Shown: positions 47,606-60,306, counted from the stretch's first letter. The stretch: 64,000 nucleotides of DNA from Bedellia somnulentella (GCA_963576735.1 OY755171.1:6448001-6512000), one strand, 5' to 3'. Notes: generated by a model not told the origin, from the letters alone. Numbers and translations: made by a program.

Positions 47606-49533
47606 CCTTATACGATTTTAAACTTATATACATAATTGTACAAAATCAGCATACATTGAAAGGAAATGGAAATGTCAGTATAGATGTTTGTTTATACATT
47701 GATCAATGGGTGTTTCAATAAATAGAAGGGCGCGTATCCGCCGGGTAGATATATCGCTAACTTCCTTTTAAATATTGCCGTATGGAGACCTATCTGCCGA
47801 TGTATCCGTTGCAGTTAAGACTAATAATACGATATCAATAACAGCGAAAGTCTGCTTAATTAACAGTTTTTTATTTTTCAATTAATTTTCAATGGAACGT
47901 AAATTATAACCGCATTGCTCCGGTCTTAATTGAAATTATAGCAAAGGAAGATAGGGATGACAAAATATTTTTCCATTAGGTCACTTAAGAATGAAATGAT
48001 TTTGTTATTACTTCCGAAGTTTAAGTCAAATTTGAACCCTTAAAGACCTTAAGTAATTGATTAATTTATCAAGAAAAAAAAGAAAATACGTGCATTTGCC
48101 ATTGTAGGTTTTGTATAGGTCATATTAAAAATTATGTATCATATTTTATAATTGTACCATTGCAACCTGTTGTAACCTTGACGGACTGTGAGACAAATGA
48201 TAGTTGTCATTTCGTAATATTGCTTATGCGGATGATACGTTATGCTTGTTCATTTTAATTGTTAGTTCATCTGATAATGAATTTAGCGTGAACAAGTCTG
48301 TTCATTAAATTACACTCAATTTCTCTCAAGAATAAAAACTGACTCTGACAAATATATTTCCCTTTAGACATATAAGTTACTTACTACCAGTAAATTGTGA
48401 TTAATAATAGTACATACATTACTTTATTACTTTAATTTGAGCAGTGCAAAACATACTATATTCTACCAGAGGCGACAGGTTGACAGTCTGTGAAAAGTAG
48501 CACGGCATTTTTGTGTCATTTATATAAATTAATACGATGTCACTTCAGAGAGGGGCTTATGTTACGGTGAACTTCATAATCCAACTAGTGGTAGTTATTT
48601 CAACCTCATTTGTTTTCAAACCTAATTACACTTGCTCAGTAATGGAAATTGAACTCCAGTAGCAGCTGGCTTTTAAATAAATTGGGAATGCTATGAAGCA
48701 AATTTGGGGTCATTATTGACACCTTTTAGACGTGATAGTAATTTACGACTCGTGTTCACAGATGACTTCCGATCACGAAGAATATAATGACTGAGGTACG
48801 CCCAGTCTATGGTGGCTTCTAATAATTGAATTTTGTAAAGCGTCATCATATTATCACAACAATTGTGATTGCTGGACCTCCCGCGTTTCCATACGGGCTT
48901 TTAGTTAGAAACGTCTCAATTTGTCACCTGAATATCAACCCTTATCGATGTTTTGGCAGAAATGAGACATCATAGTGTGCGGGCTTTGGTCAATATCTTC
49001 CTGTACCCCGCTGGCTTGCCGGACATCAGTTTTGACGCCATTAAAATACTTTATAAGATAAAAGTAATCCAGACAGACCAAAATTCACCTATTTATCTTT
49101 CCCAAGCTGTTGTTCTATCTGATCTTACTTAACCTTTTTTTGTTGGGAATTGTTTCTAACTGCATAGTGGTGTTTGATTTTTTTGTAACAGAATTTGAGA
49201 TGTAGATGTAGATGGGAGTGCAAATAAATATAGCAGATAGTCAATTTTTTCTCTCTTTATCTTCCATTATGGTGGTCACTTAGATAAAAAGTGTCAAGTT
49301 TTGTTTAATTTGAAAAATCTATTTTTTTTAAAATAGGTTGGGAAAAGTTAACAAAATTATGAACTGAATAATAAAATTAATTTATGTGTTAGAAAAGCAT
49401 TTTCATTAAAGTCTGTCAAGGCAAACGTGGTTTTTGAGCAAACAAATTACATATGTAATATATATTTTAATTGCCATTGGGATAGTCGGAATATTGTCCA
49501 CCGCTTGTTAACTATCGCTTAGTTAAAAGATTT
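47606..49533. other. Non-coding stretch
   Basis: No gene or repeat copy recognised in 1.9 kb. Confidence 0.45.
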
Positions 49534-49584
49534 CATATAAAATTAACTCTTATATATTCAATATATAAGAGTTAATTTTATATG
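49534..49584. repeat. 24-bp perfect palindrome with 3-nt loop
   Basis: Arm 49534-49557 (CATATAAAATTAACTCTTAT then ATAT), loop TCA, perfect complement at 49561-49584. It ends exactly where the next SINE-A begins. Confidence 0.95.
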
Positions 49585-49832
49585 CTGTATAATGTCGGCA
49601 TGGAATAGCACTACCCCATTTCTTCCAGTGTGTGTACGTAAGAGGCGACTAACGGTATTGGGGCTTTCAAGGGATTTTTGGGCGATGCGGTTGGAGACCC
49701 ATCACAAACAACCTTTATTTCACCATCTTTTCCCCACTCAACTTTCCAAAAGTGGCTGAGGAATTTCTAATTCCTTTGCTGTGGCTATCCCATCTAGGGA
49801 TTTATGGCCGTGAGTTATATGTATGTATGTAA
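49585..49832 (+). mobile_element. SINE-A copy, full length
   Basis: Plus-strand copy of the TACACAC-CTGG subfamily (GTATAATGTCGGCATGGAAT at the start), ending GCCGTGAGTTATATG and TATG units. Confidence 0.87.
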
Positions 49833-50746
49833 AGATATTAAACTGCAAAGACACCTTTTTTAATAAAAACAGTCCCTAAATTTTAATGGATTCATAATTT
49901 AAAAGGTTTTCTATAATTTTGAACACAAATCTTAGTGTGAGAGAAGTACAAATTTAAATAACGGCGTCGATAGGCATTCATGTTTTTATGTTCATTCTGA
50001 TTTTCTCAGACCGTGATTAAAATCTACCGATATCATTAACGAAATCGAAACCTACAAGGCGGTTTCGGGGCAGAGTGTCCTACGTACAATAGCTGAGCAC
50101 AATGACGTCCAAACCACAGCATAAAGCGTATCCAATAAAAAGTAAAATCGAAAGGAAGTGCATGGCGGGCGGAAATGCAAACTTTTATTGTGCGAACTTG
50201 CACGTGTTCCGGCCTCAGTAACTCACTTTTGTAAGTACATGCATGCTCTTGCATTGTTAAAAAACCAACACAGCCTTTACTGTACAAAATCAGTCCTATT
50301 TTAGGACCACAGCCTAATTAATAGCTGGACAGTAGCGATATTGTGCCTAAGGATTTAAAATTACTTTTTACCAACGTACTATTCGTTTTGTCAGCACTGC
50401 AATATTTATAAAATGAATGAATGACCAAGTGATATTAATTCAATTATTGCGAGTTATTTAAACCTCCAATTTTGTTAAAACGTCTCTTAAATTAAAAAAT
50501 GATAATCCTAAAAGCGTAAAGAAAAAATAAATTTGCGAATTGTAAAAGGCCGTAGAGGTTCTACCATTACCAGATAGTATACAAAAGCTAAGATACATAT
50601 ACGAGGCATATTAAACTTTTGAGTTAGAATCAGGATAGTTAACATTGTTTTTGATAGTGATTGTATCAAATACAAAATTACGTTTGTAGTTTTATAAAAT
50701 GTGGTATATCTCAAAAACTATAGACTTTATCTTGTTGATCCACAGC
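49833..50746. other. Non-coding stretch
   Basis: A minus-strand open frame of 83 codons (50036-50287) has no recognised family. Otherwise AT-rich with nothing seen. Confidence 0.4.
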
Positions 50747-50845
50747 ATACATATATTCACGGCTATAAATCCCAAAAAGAGGAAGACAGAGCTTTAGAAC
50801 TAGAAACTCAGCCATATTTGGAAGTCTACAGCATATAATATATGC
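50747..50845 (-). mobile_element. SINE-A 3' fragment
   Basis: Minus-strand tail, hairpin block (CGGCTATAAATCCCAAAAAG) and AACTAGAAACTCAGCCATAT survive; the rest is missing. A SINE-B lies 20 bp to the right. Confidence 0.7.
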
Positions 50846-50864
50846 TGTTGTAGTGTAGTAGTGG

Positions 50865-51244
50865 TAGGTCAATGGGTATAGAATAGGTTCTACCGAACAC
50901 CGGTTATCGTGCAAACGACTAGTGTTCCAATCCCGGGTCGGGCCTACACCAATTTGTCTTTTCTAAAGACATATGTGTAGTTAATTTATCATGGTTGTTA
51001 ACGGTGAGGGAAAACACCGTGAGAAAACCCACATGGCTGAGTTGTACTTAGTCATGTGACAGTGTATTCGTACAAAACGGCGATAGGCCTGCCCCCTGTC
51101 ATGTGAGTACACTGTCCATGCAAAACGTGGGTACTCTGAACACCAGGTGACAAAGTCACGTGGTGTTCAGACATATTAGTACCTGTGCCAACGCCTTCGG
51201 GGATATTCGGCGTGAACGTTTATGTTATGTTTATGTTAATATTA
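50865..51244 (+). mobile_element. SINE-B copy (type 2), full length with TSD
   Basis: Plus-strand copy. Head with B-box-like GTTCCAATCCC (50924-50934), body, near-perfect hairpin TCTGAACACCAGGTGAC / GTCACGTGGTGTTCAGA (about 51135-51171), CCTTCGGGGATATTCGGCG and a TTATG tail. An 11-bp target-site duplication, TGTAGTAGTGG, lies at 50854-50864 and 51245-51255. Confidence 0.93.
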
Positions 51245-51255
51245 TGTAGTAGTGG

Positions 51256-52451
51256 CTATAGTACATATGAATTAAAACAGCTTTTCATTTACGAAATGAG
51301 GGGTGATAAAATATTTTTTGGAAGATTATGTCTTTCAAAATATTACCTTATGAACTAGTTTTAGTAACACAATGTTTCATGAAAAAACGAATATTCTATT
51401 TATCTTTACTTTTTACAGCTGTTTACAGATTATATACTCGTACACCTATTAATTTTCAACTACGCAGTCATCAAAAGTATCGTATATAAAGGACAGACAG
51501 ACATGATGACACTGCTATAGTTTGTAATATTTTTGCTATTGGGCTGGATACCCTAAAAATGTAATAAAGATCATCACTTACACAGAAACTTACAGCAAAA
51601 GATAAAGAAGATCTGACCTAAGCCAACATTACGTGGTAGTTGATACAGAACTGTTATTATTCGAAAATAAATAACGAATAATCATTAATACTGTATAGGG
51701 CCAAAAAAATTGCAAGGTAACTTCTTAATTATTATCTCTACATTTTACTTCCACATGGCTATAGTTTTATACTCCTGCTGAGTTTGAGTTCAAGTTTTGA
51801 GCCAAATTTAAAGATTCCAAGAAAATCATATCAATTTAGATACGTACTTTAATTAGTAAATAAATAATTTTTAAACTATTATATAAAAGAACTTATCTTT
51901 TGAAACACTCAATTGTAAAGCAGTTTTTATAGAAACTGACCCAACCATCCACTATTTTAAAGATTTTCACAATGGTTCTTCTAGGTTCTTCATATAAAAG
52001 ATTCTGACGATATATCATGGAGCATCTTCCATTACAGTTTTTTTTCTATCATAATGTACTGCACCATTTTTTCTACTGCGAACGTCAATAAACGAAATAA
52101 AATACGTATTTTTTGCAAAAAATCTGTCGGTCGCCCAGCAGGGTATGTTTGCGGCTTTGTCGCGCCCCCAACATGACAAAAGGCAAATAAGAGAACAGTA
52201 CCTACTCTGATCAAAGAAAAAATAGAATCTAAATACGTCTCGTATTGAAGTTTAAAAGCCGTAGAGAAACGTGCATTGTTCGCAGGTCGAATGCGGTGGC
52301 GAAATTAGATTCGTATTATACCAGGAAGAGAAGAAGCATTAGAATGATATTCGGTAAAAAGCATTCAAATCAATAATGTTCGCGATGTTTAATATATTGC
52401 TTCAAGCATCTCTGGATATAATTATATTTATGGCTTTTAAAAGAGAAAGAA
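51256..52451. other. Non-coding AT-rich stretch
   Basis: No gene or repeat copy recognised. Confidence 0.45.
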
Positions 52452-52680
52452 ACTGTGTAGTGTCGGCTTAGAATATCAATATACCATTCCTTCCCGTGGG
52501 TGTACTTAAGGGGCAACTAAGGGTATTTGGGCGTTTTAGGAATTTTTGGGCGATGATGCGATGGAGACCTATCACCAACAATCTTTATTTTACCATCTTC
52601 CAAAACTGGCTGAGAAATGTCTAATTCCTTAGTTCTGGCTACCCCTAATAGGGATTTTTAGCCATGAGTATATGTATGTT
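52452..52680 (+). mobile_element. SINE-A copy, moderately diverged
   Basis: Plus strand: TGTGTAGTGTCGGCTTAG, then GGGGCAACTAAGGG, GATGCGATGGAGACC, TTCTGGCTACCCC and GCCATGAGTATATGTATG. Confidence 0.82.
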
Positions 52681-53713
52681 TATTAAAAGAGAAAAATAAC
52701 ATTAGTGACTATTCAAATAAGAATGGAAACTCCCAATGCTTTTCAAAAATATTTCATACTGCTAAAAATTTACCTAAATTATTATTTACTTTTGTAACAC
52801 ACTACTTACACTAATTAAACCAGAAACAATACGTAACAATGAACTGATCAGTACGATGCTTTTCTATGACAATTTTTTTTCTTTTCCTCGTATGGGTAAG
52901 AGTAAAAAAATATTTGAACTTATTCCCGAATGTTTACTCTGCGGCTTCGGCGGTGGTTTGTAAATTTTTTCGTTACCTTTTTTTTCTGCAAACTCGTGGT
53001 CAAATGAAATTCGACCTGATGTTATCGAATTTTTTACACGCAGGTTGGGACAGCTGTATTGTATACACACATCGTGTTATGTCCACTGTCTAAATTGGTA
53101 GCCCTGGACTATGGTATACGAATAGCGATTTTGATTTTATCTCAGATATTATTATTGATACAGCATCAAATATTTAGGAATTGTGGTGAGCATAAATAGA
53201 ACAATTCTGTATTTTTTTGATAACATGCCTTACTATTATGCTATTACCTTAAATATTTGTTTCAACAACAACCGTTATTTTTAACATACAACCAATACAT
53301 ATTTTTTATGAGAATAACAGTGGATCCGCCAGCAAAAACTTAAGTAGGAAACTAAAATTTATATTAATTTTTAATGAAATACAAACATAATCTTTTTTCA
53401 AAGCAGCAACTAAATACAAATTTAACTAAGTTTATTGGATAATAAAAAAGTTATGAATACGAACTTAATCAGCGGTAAATGGCCACAAAGAGGGATAAGA
53501 TGAATTTGCCCAAAAACAAACAGGTATGAAAAATAGGCGTGCTGATTAATTTTCCAGCCGACCCATCTTGGCACCCTTGCGCCAAGTTTTAGGAATAAAA
53601 ATTGGCGCGCTGCATGTTGAATTAACACACTAAACTATCTCTGTAGGGTGACAACGTTTTGATATTATTTTTTCATCATCAACAGTGGGAAAAAAGTAAG
53701 TAATATGTTTTTA
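52681..53713. other. Non-coding stretch
   Basis: No gene supported. Overlapping 68-75 codon frames on both strands at 52864-53093 are most likely chance. Confidence 0.4.
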
Positions 53714-54127
53714 AATGGCGCGCATGTTCGTGGAGCCGCGAGCGCGCACCGCGCTGCTACACAACTCGCCAATAGTGAGAGGGATTCGGCTACTTAACAG
53801 GGTGTCGGAGGAGGTAGATATCCTGGTTTGCCCCATGGTTGAACTTGAGAGAGCTGTCCTTAAACTGTTATGTTATTGTTAATTTGTATATTGTAGGTTG
53901 GAGTTTATACCTTGTTACTTTTTTATATAATTTAGAGTTGTTTATTTTTTTTATTGATTTTATTAGTGTTTTTTTAATTCTATCCTTTACTTACATTTGT
54001 AGTCATTTTTTCTAATATTTAGTGTCACTGTTTGCGTTAGTAATAAGAATATTTAAGTATTGTCGCATTGGCTGCAAGCTGTAATGGCTGTACTTGTACA
54101 TAAATAAATAAATAAATAAATAAATAA
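53714..54127 (+). mobile_element. LINE-J relative, 5' truncated
   Basis: The last 52 or so codons of pol (53724-53882, TAA), a 3' UTR of about 220 bp and a TAAA tail (about 54102-54127). The C-terminus aligns with that of 19356-21101: V-R-G-I-R-L-L-N-R-V-S-E-E-V-D-I-L matches T-R-A-I-A-A-L-N-Q-V-D-E-E-I-D-I-L. The UTRs share only their last bases, so it is a related family rather than the same one. Confidence 0.85.
53724..53882 (+). pseudogene. LINE reverse transcriptase C-terminus
   Basis: Terminal pol fragment of a non-LTR retrotransposon, open from within the truncation point to TAA. It lacks the catalytic core, so it is non-functional. Local DNA is GC-rich (GCGCGCACCGCGCTG) against an AT-rich background, as in the full ORF at 19.4 kb. 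Confidence 0.8.
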
Positions 54128-55530
54128 AATTTTCTGCCAGGGAAACACAAGTCAAGTAAAAAAACAGTAAAAATATTATTTTCCTCTCTTCTTTTGTTTC
54201 GATTTCATAATTTGTCCTGTATTTTTCATTTTGTAATTACATCAACAAAATCTTTCGGTCTATATTCCTTTCACACAGGCAATAATTAATTTTCATTTAA
54301 ATTTTATTTAAGACACTTAAAAATGTTAGATGTTTACGATACGCAATTCCTCAGACGAAGCATTTACAATAAAAAAGGTATGGTTGCCTTCAAATTGTGT
54401 ATTTAACTTGCTTTTGGAATTAAAATAGCTTAATATCCCAAAATTCTATGCTAAAGCTCTGTGTTTAAAAATAATATTCATTAAAGTTGCAAAATCATGG
54501 CCACCTTAAAATTTTACCTTTTACAACATAGATTTAGCGTTATGAATATTTATTGAACTTTTTGTATTGTTTGATCAACAGGTTCATGGTACAGGTGTCC
54601 CGTTTGAAGTTGCCGTCTTTAGAACTTTAAACGATTAATTTACATTAAAAACAACAGTAAAATACAAATTTGCTGCAAAATGTTATATAGATCATCTCAT
54701 AAAAGGTTGTGCAATAAAAAATAATATTCTGGGTTAATTGATCTATTAAAGAAGCGGTTTTTTAATATATTTGAATCAAACGTTTGTATAGATGTTTTTG
54801 TAAGATATAAGTAAAAATACCTACAAAATTTGTACTTAGAATCAAGATAGTACCTGAAATATTTTTCACGGAGTTATTTAGTTGAACATAGACCACTAAA
54901 ATACATGTTTAACTTTGAATTAAAACCGCTATAATTTTGAATAATGGCCTATTAAACTAAATCATTGAACCTCGAACCTGTATATATTCTAACTTCGGAA
55001 AGATTACACTGAATAATTTGATCCGGCCATCTTTCGAATCATTGCTCCTTTGGGTTTTATGACGCCAATCAACCTATTAAACATCATTATGTCTATTTTT
55101 AAACAGACAATTTTAACAAGAAATAATGCAGTAACGCCATGAATAGAATTATATAGTTTAAAACTTACAAAGCCAATTTATTGTTCAATTTAAGTGTGAC
55201 GTTATGTGATGTGCTGTGTGTTGCTGTGCAAAACAGATAAAATATTGAAGTAAATTCTGTCATGTTGCATTCCAATCATTTAAAAAATAGGACGAAATTT
55301 TAAAAAACATAACTGATTTATCTTTCATTTCAACCTAAAACTAATAAGGATAATCGTAATTAAAATTTTAAAGCACCAAGTATGGCTAGGTTTGACATCC
55401 ATTGTATAAGACATAAAAATCACCATCACTAAAGATCCCTACGAAAGCCTTCGTCGCTTACGTAAATCGGCTTTTTACATTCACCAAATCGTCGTTCTAC
55501 CTTGTAGCAGCTACTGTATCGTCCGGCCCC
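54128..55530. other. Non-coding AT-rich stretch
   Basis: No gene or repeat copy recognised. Confidence 0.45.
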
Positions 55531-55681
55531 CTGATTATATATCTTTTGCGAGTGACGATTGTGTCGCAAGTAGCACGATTGTCGTTGTCAATGTCATAAA
55601 TTTGTATGCGATCTGACACTTTTGACAGCGACAATATTGCAACTTGCGACACAATCGCGGTCGCTAAAGATTCATAATCAG
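55531..55681. mobile_element. MITE-H, palindromic
   Basis: About 151 bp that folds almost end to end. Outer arms CTGATTAT... and ...ATAATCAG, then GATTGTGTCGCAAGT against ACTTGCGACACAATC, then ATTGTCGTTGTCAA against TTGACAGCGACAAT. No coding capacity. The superfamily is not fixed because the target duplication is unclear. Confidence 0.8.
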
Positions 55682-56602
55682 CCCGCCGAACGTATCCGCC
55701 ACTGCAAAAACTTCAAGTCCCATTGCCACTTTTGTTGAACAACTCTTTGCCTTATAGTATCTAATACATATAAACGGATAGTCCTCAGATTAAACATTTC
55801 AGTGTTCCAAAGAATTTCCTACAAACTGCAAAAGGAAATAGGTTGGGTGCAAAATGGCGTTTCTGTTAATACAATATATAAATAGTTCAAGTTCGATTTA
55901 TACAAATATTATAACAAATTGATCTTAGGAACATGGTGCTATTTCAATATTGAAAATGAAACTTATTTGTATTGTTATAATAGTTGTTACGAATTAATTA
56001 ATCGATATTGCATACACTGGAATCCAAGTCATATTTCAATAGTTATCCTGGTTCATAATTGGATCTCTTCTTGAATTGCTGTCGTCATTTCTCTTAATGG
56101 TCTTTAAAAAAATCTGAATACGTATCTCTGGGTCGAAACGTACTTGATATCGACAATCTACATTTTATGGTGGTATACATCATAATTTTAATTACTTTGC
56201 CTTAAGAAAAGAGCGTTTTTATTATCAGTTCTTTCAACACTTCGATTTGTGTACCGTTTTCAATCGATATAAATAATTGGTAAGCATTAAAACATTGTAA
56301 AATTCACCTCTGAGTCTAGCAGTTGATGACGATTTTGGTTTTTTAAAATATAAATGTTGATGCTAACAGATTATTATTTCTTTTTGTCTAAGTAAACTCA
56401 CGTTTGAAAAGTAAAATAACACACTTCCTTGCAATATTTATAAAGTTATTTGAAAATTAATTAATTAAAATATATGCCAACAAAAATATATCACAGCATT
56501 CATATCCAACTGCGGACGTGGGTCTCAGAAACCAATATATTTCAGCCGCATTTGGTAGAAAAATTAACTTTCTTTCTAACTAAATTGATTAGATAAATTT
56601 CT
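55682..56602. other. Non-coding AT-rich stretch
   Basis: No gene or repeat copy recognised. Confidence 0.45.
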
Positions 56603-56962
56603 CAAGACTCAAGCGTTCACGCCGAATATCCCCGAAGGGCTTGGCAGAGGTACTTATACTCCTGAACATCACGTGACTTTGTCACCTGGTGTTCAGAGTA
56701 CCCACGTTTTGTTTGGACAGTGTACTCACGTGATAGGGGACAGGCCTATCGCCGTTTTGTACGAAAACACTGTCACATGACTAAGTACAACTTAGCCATA
56801 TGGGTTTCCTCACGATGTTTTCGCTCACCGTTAACAAGCAAGATAAATTAACCACACATATGTCTTTAGAAACGACAACTTAGTGTAGGCCCGACCTGGG
56901 ATTAGAACACTAGTCGTCTACACGATAAGTGGTGTTCTACCCTCTGAGCTATCATGTTGCAT
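56603..56962 (-). mobile_element. SINE-B copy (type 2)
   Basis: Minus-strand copy with head GATAGCTCAGAGGGTAGAAC, B-box-like GTTCTAATCCC, the type-2 hairpin near 56660-56705, and CCCCGAAGGGCTTGGCAGAG at its 3' end. The AACAT tail and target duplication are not visible, so it is older than its sisters. Confidence 0.88.
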
Positions 56963-59724
56963 AATATTACTAAAGACATGTTTAGCCGACACTTTTCTCT
57001 CTTTTAATATTTAGTTCTTTTTTCAAGTCCTATTATCTTATCTACATCAACAATCTAGTAACATTATAATTCGATTCGTACATATATTGATTGCTTACAG
57101 TTATTCTAACAGACATATAAATAACTTTCAGACACTAATGAGGTGTTAGAAAATCAATAAACTGAGATCTAAGCGATGATAATAGTTATTTTAAAGATAC
57201 TTAGCACAGTTGATAAATGAGGTGCGGGAAGTCCTGATAAATTAATGAGTGATATTCTATTTTGACTGCCAATTAACTCATCTTAACAACCCATTTAAGT
57301 CACGCTTAACATAAGGCCGATTATTTGAGACGATAATGAAGATATACATGTGAAATTTTTAAAGATTGACTCAAACGGCGGCAAACCTTAGAAGTAACAA
57401 TAGTTTCCGATGACCACTAACAAGCAGCACGTGAACATTGTAATAAAAACAAGGAAGCTATTCCGAGTGTGCATACGAATGATCATATCATCAAATCGAT
57501 CGATATGGCGATTGCTCCTAATGGACTAACCATGACTTGGTATAAATTAATAACTAACTTTCAGTCTGCCGCTTGTGATTAGAAATATTTAATGGGAGCA
57601 AACATCTTCATATTAGAATGTCTTATTTATGCCTTTTATATTGTAAAGGTTCCAAATATTCGTCATGTCATAAATGATATTTTTAGTTCCTCACTATAGC
57701 AGTCCAAATGTTTATTTGGCTTTCGTACCAAAAGGTAAAACGGGACATTACTGTCTGTCTATCTGTCCGTCTGCCTCCTTGCTTTTTTTCCTGAACCTTT
57801 ATAGTTCTCGTAAGACCATTGCAATCGTAACAGATGGTGTATTTTCAGAGCTGATAAAACAACAAATAAGAAAATCAGCATTAAATAATATGTTTATGTG
57901 GGTATCCATTCAACAAAAGGTTATTTCGCTTTTGCTATATTTTGATCATGGTAGCAGTTGGATGCTAAAATTCACAGTATATTAATTATTTTACCTCCTG
58001 AAATATTAAGATATAAATTAAAAACTAAATGTCTATTTAAAGGGGCACTAGAAAACCTTAGACACATATTTTTAGCCGTTTTAATGCATAATGATACGGT
58101 ATACGGATCCCTCGGCTGTGAGCTGACTTGCGATTTGCTGGTTTCTTGTTTTAGTAATATTTCCATAAAAAATCTTTAAATATGGACAACAACAATGTAA
58201 AAAGGGTTTCTCGGTAATTAGGTAATTTAATTGTTTCACTTTAAGAATATATTCTTATATAAGGCCCCGTAAATGTTTTACAGCATGTCTGAGCTGGTTA
58301 CACTTTTACAACACCACTTTCATATAAAAATGACTTAAGGCTTAAGCCAATTGAAATAAAAACAAAACTAAATGACTTTGAAGTATGTTCCTGAAAGTAA
58401 CAAGATGGTGTTCCATTTTCTTTCATAAAATATCGAATTGTTAACTTAACTAGAATTTTAAAAGGCTTCTTAAGAATGACCAACAGCTATTAAAACACGT
58501 GCTCCACACCGGACAACACATCTGTCCACAGTGGCATTGTAATACCTATTTGTAACAATCTTACACAATAGTGGTATACTCCAACAGCAAATTATTATCT
58601 AGTGAAGTGCCTTTTATTATTGTTCAAAGGATCACGCCTTAAATTTCTGTGTAATGGTTTCCTTTATCTTTCCCACTATTGTGGTGTGAAGTTGGCCATT
58701 TATTGTTAATGATTGTTTCTTCACCAAGGGGAGCAACACTTGAGGCGTTATATTTGCTTTGATTTCTTTCGGTTTATTGAATTATCGATATCTAAATATT
58801 CAATTTTGAACTCTACAGCATATGTATTACGATTGATAATGTTTCCTAGATGTTTTTATTATTGAGTAAATAGAATGAATGTAAATTATCAATGAATAGG
58901 TCTTGTCGCGTGACAAGTGAGACTTTCATTCTTGTAAAAACTCAAAAAGTATGTAACCGACATCCAAACGTCCGATACTACTTTTGCAATAACATTAGTA
59001 ACAATATCTTTCTTTATTCAATAAATTTGCGAAGAAGCTCTGCACAGATTGAAATTCACCATTGTTTGGTGATGATAGTGATGGATTCCGTACGAGATAT
59101 TTTCGGGTTGCAATAATTATACTCAATTAAGTATTTAAAGCCGAAACAATTACTTTTGCTTGATGGAAGTGATAATTTACATCGTCCTAACAAATTGTTG
59201 TGGTGTAATTTGGTCTGGTTTATTCGGCAGTGAAATGAGATTTAGTCATTGGACGAAATGAATTGAAAACATTTTTATTCGTTTTGTCTAAAGTGTTTTT
59301 AACATCGTTAGAGATGTTGTTTCGTTACTTTGTATTGGTATATTTGAACTTTTATATTTTTGTGCAACACGAAAGAGTCAAAATTTACAATTGAGTAGTT
59401 TTTCGCTAATTATAAATATTTTCGTAACAAGGACACGCCAGTTACTCGTTGACAATAAGAAAACTTATAATTCCAGATTGTTATTACAATAAAACACGAA
59501 AATACTCTTGAAAATGCTTTCATTCACAAATGGAACCATAGTTGTGGCAATCAGATTTTCTTAGTGATTTTTATAAAGACAAAGATGTTATAAAAATTAT
59601 ATTATTCATCTGTTTTACTTACAGCCAATAAGGGTACCTACGTGTACCTACGTACCTAAGGGACATACGATAGATAATAAACATCCTATTTTATGTTCCT
59701 AAAATACTCAACATTTGCCACCAT
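56963..59724. other. Long non-coding stretch
   Basis: 2.8 kb with only short unremarkable open frames (for example 57674-57985, 103 codons, hydrophobic and without a signature). Confidence 0.4.
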
Positions 59725-59886
59725 TTTTATTATTAAACGGTTTTATTTAGCTCACCCCGTTTGGTTTTTTATTCTTGGGTCAAATTTAGTAATTCAAATT
59801 TCACCCTCTTCCTATCAACCGATTAATCTGAAATTTTGTGTACACTTTGGATTTTGGTGACAATACAATTATATTTATTCATTATC

Positions 59887-60268
59887 ATTATAAATTCAAG
59901 ATGGCCGCCGCTACAAAATGGCGGATAATTTAGGTTTTATTTATCCCATCAATATGGGTATCAAATGAAAGGGCTCAACAAGCAAAATACAATAGACTAT
60001 AAAAAAAAAGAAATCCAAGATGGCGGCCGCTACAAAATGGCGGATAACGTAGGTTTTATCAATCCCATCAATATGGGTATCAAATGAATGTGCTCAACCA
60101 GTAGAATACAATGTACTATATAAAATTAAAATCCAAGATGGCGGCCTATACAAAATGGCGGATAACTTAGGTTTTATATCAATCCCATCAACATGGTTAT
60201 CAAATGAATGGTCTCAACAAGTAGAATACTATTTACTATGCAAAATTAAAATCTAAGATGGTCGCCAT
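59887..60268 (+). repeat. 119-bp tandem repeat, about 3.2 units
   Basis: Units begin CAAGATGGC at 59897, 60016, 60134 and (as TAAGATGG) 60254, spacing 118-120. Each has CAAAATGGCGGATAA, then AGGTTTTAT and ATCAATCCCATCA-type blocks. Non-coding. Confidence 0.92.
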
Positions 60269-60306
60269 ACAGTGCACTATACCAAATCAATATTTTAGCC
60301 ATATAG

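Noticed and set aside
57674..57985. 103-codon plus-strand frame
   Set aside because: Mixed hydrophobic composition, no motif, overlapping frames on both strands of similar length.
59887..60268. Regular repeats considered as a CRISPR array
   Set aside because: Whole 119-bp units repeat, with no short constant repeat and variable spacer; the genome is eukaryotic.
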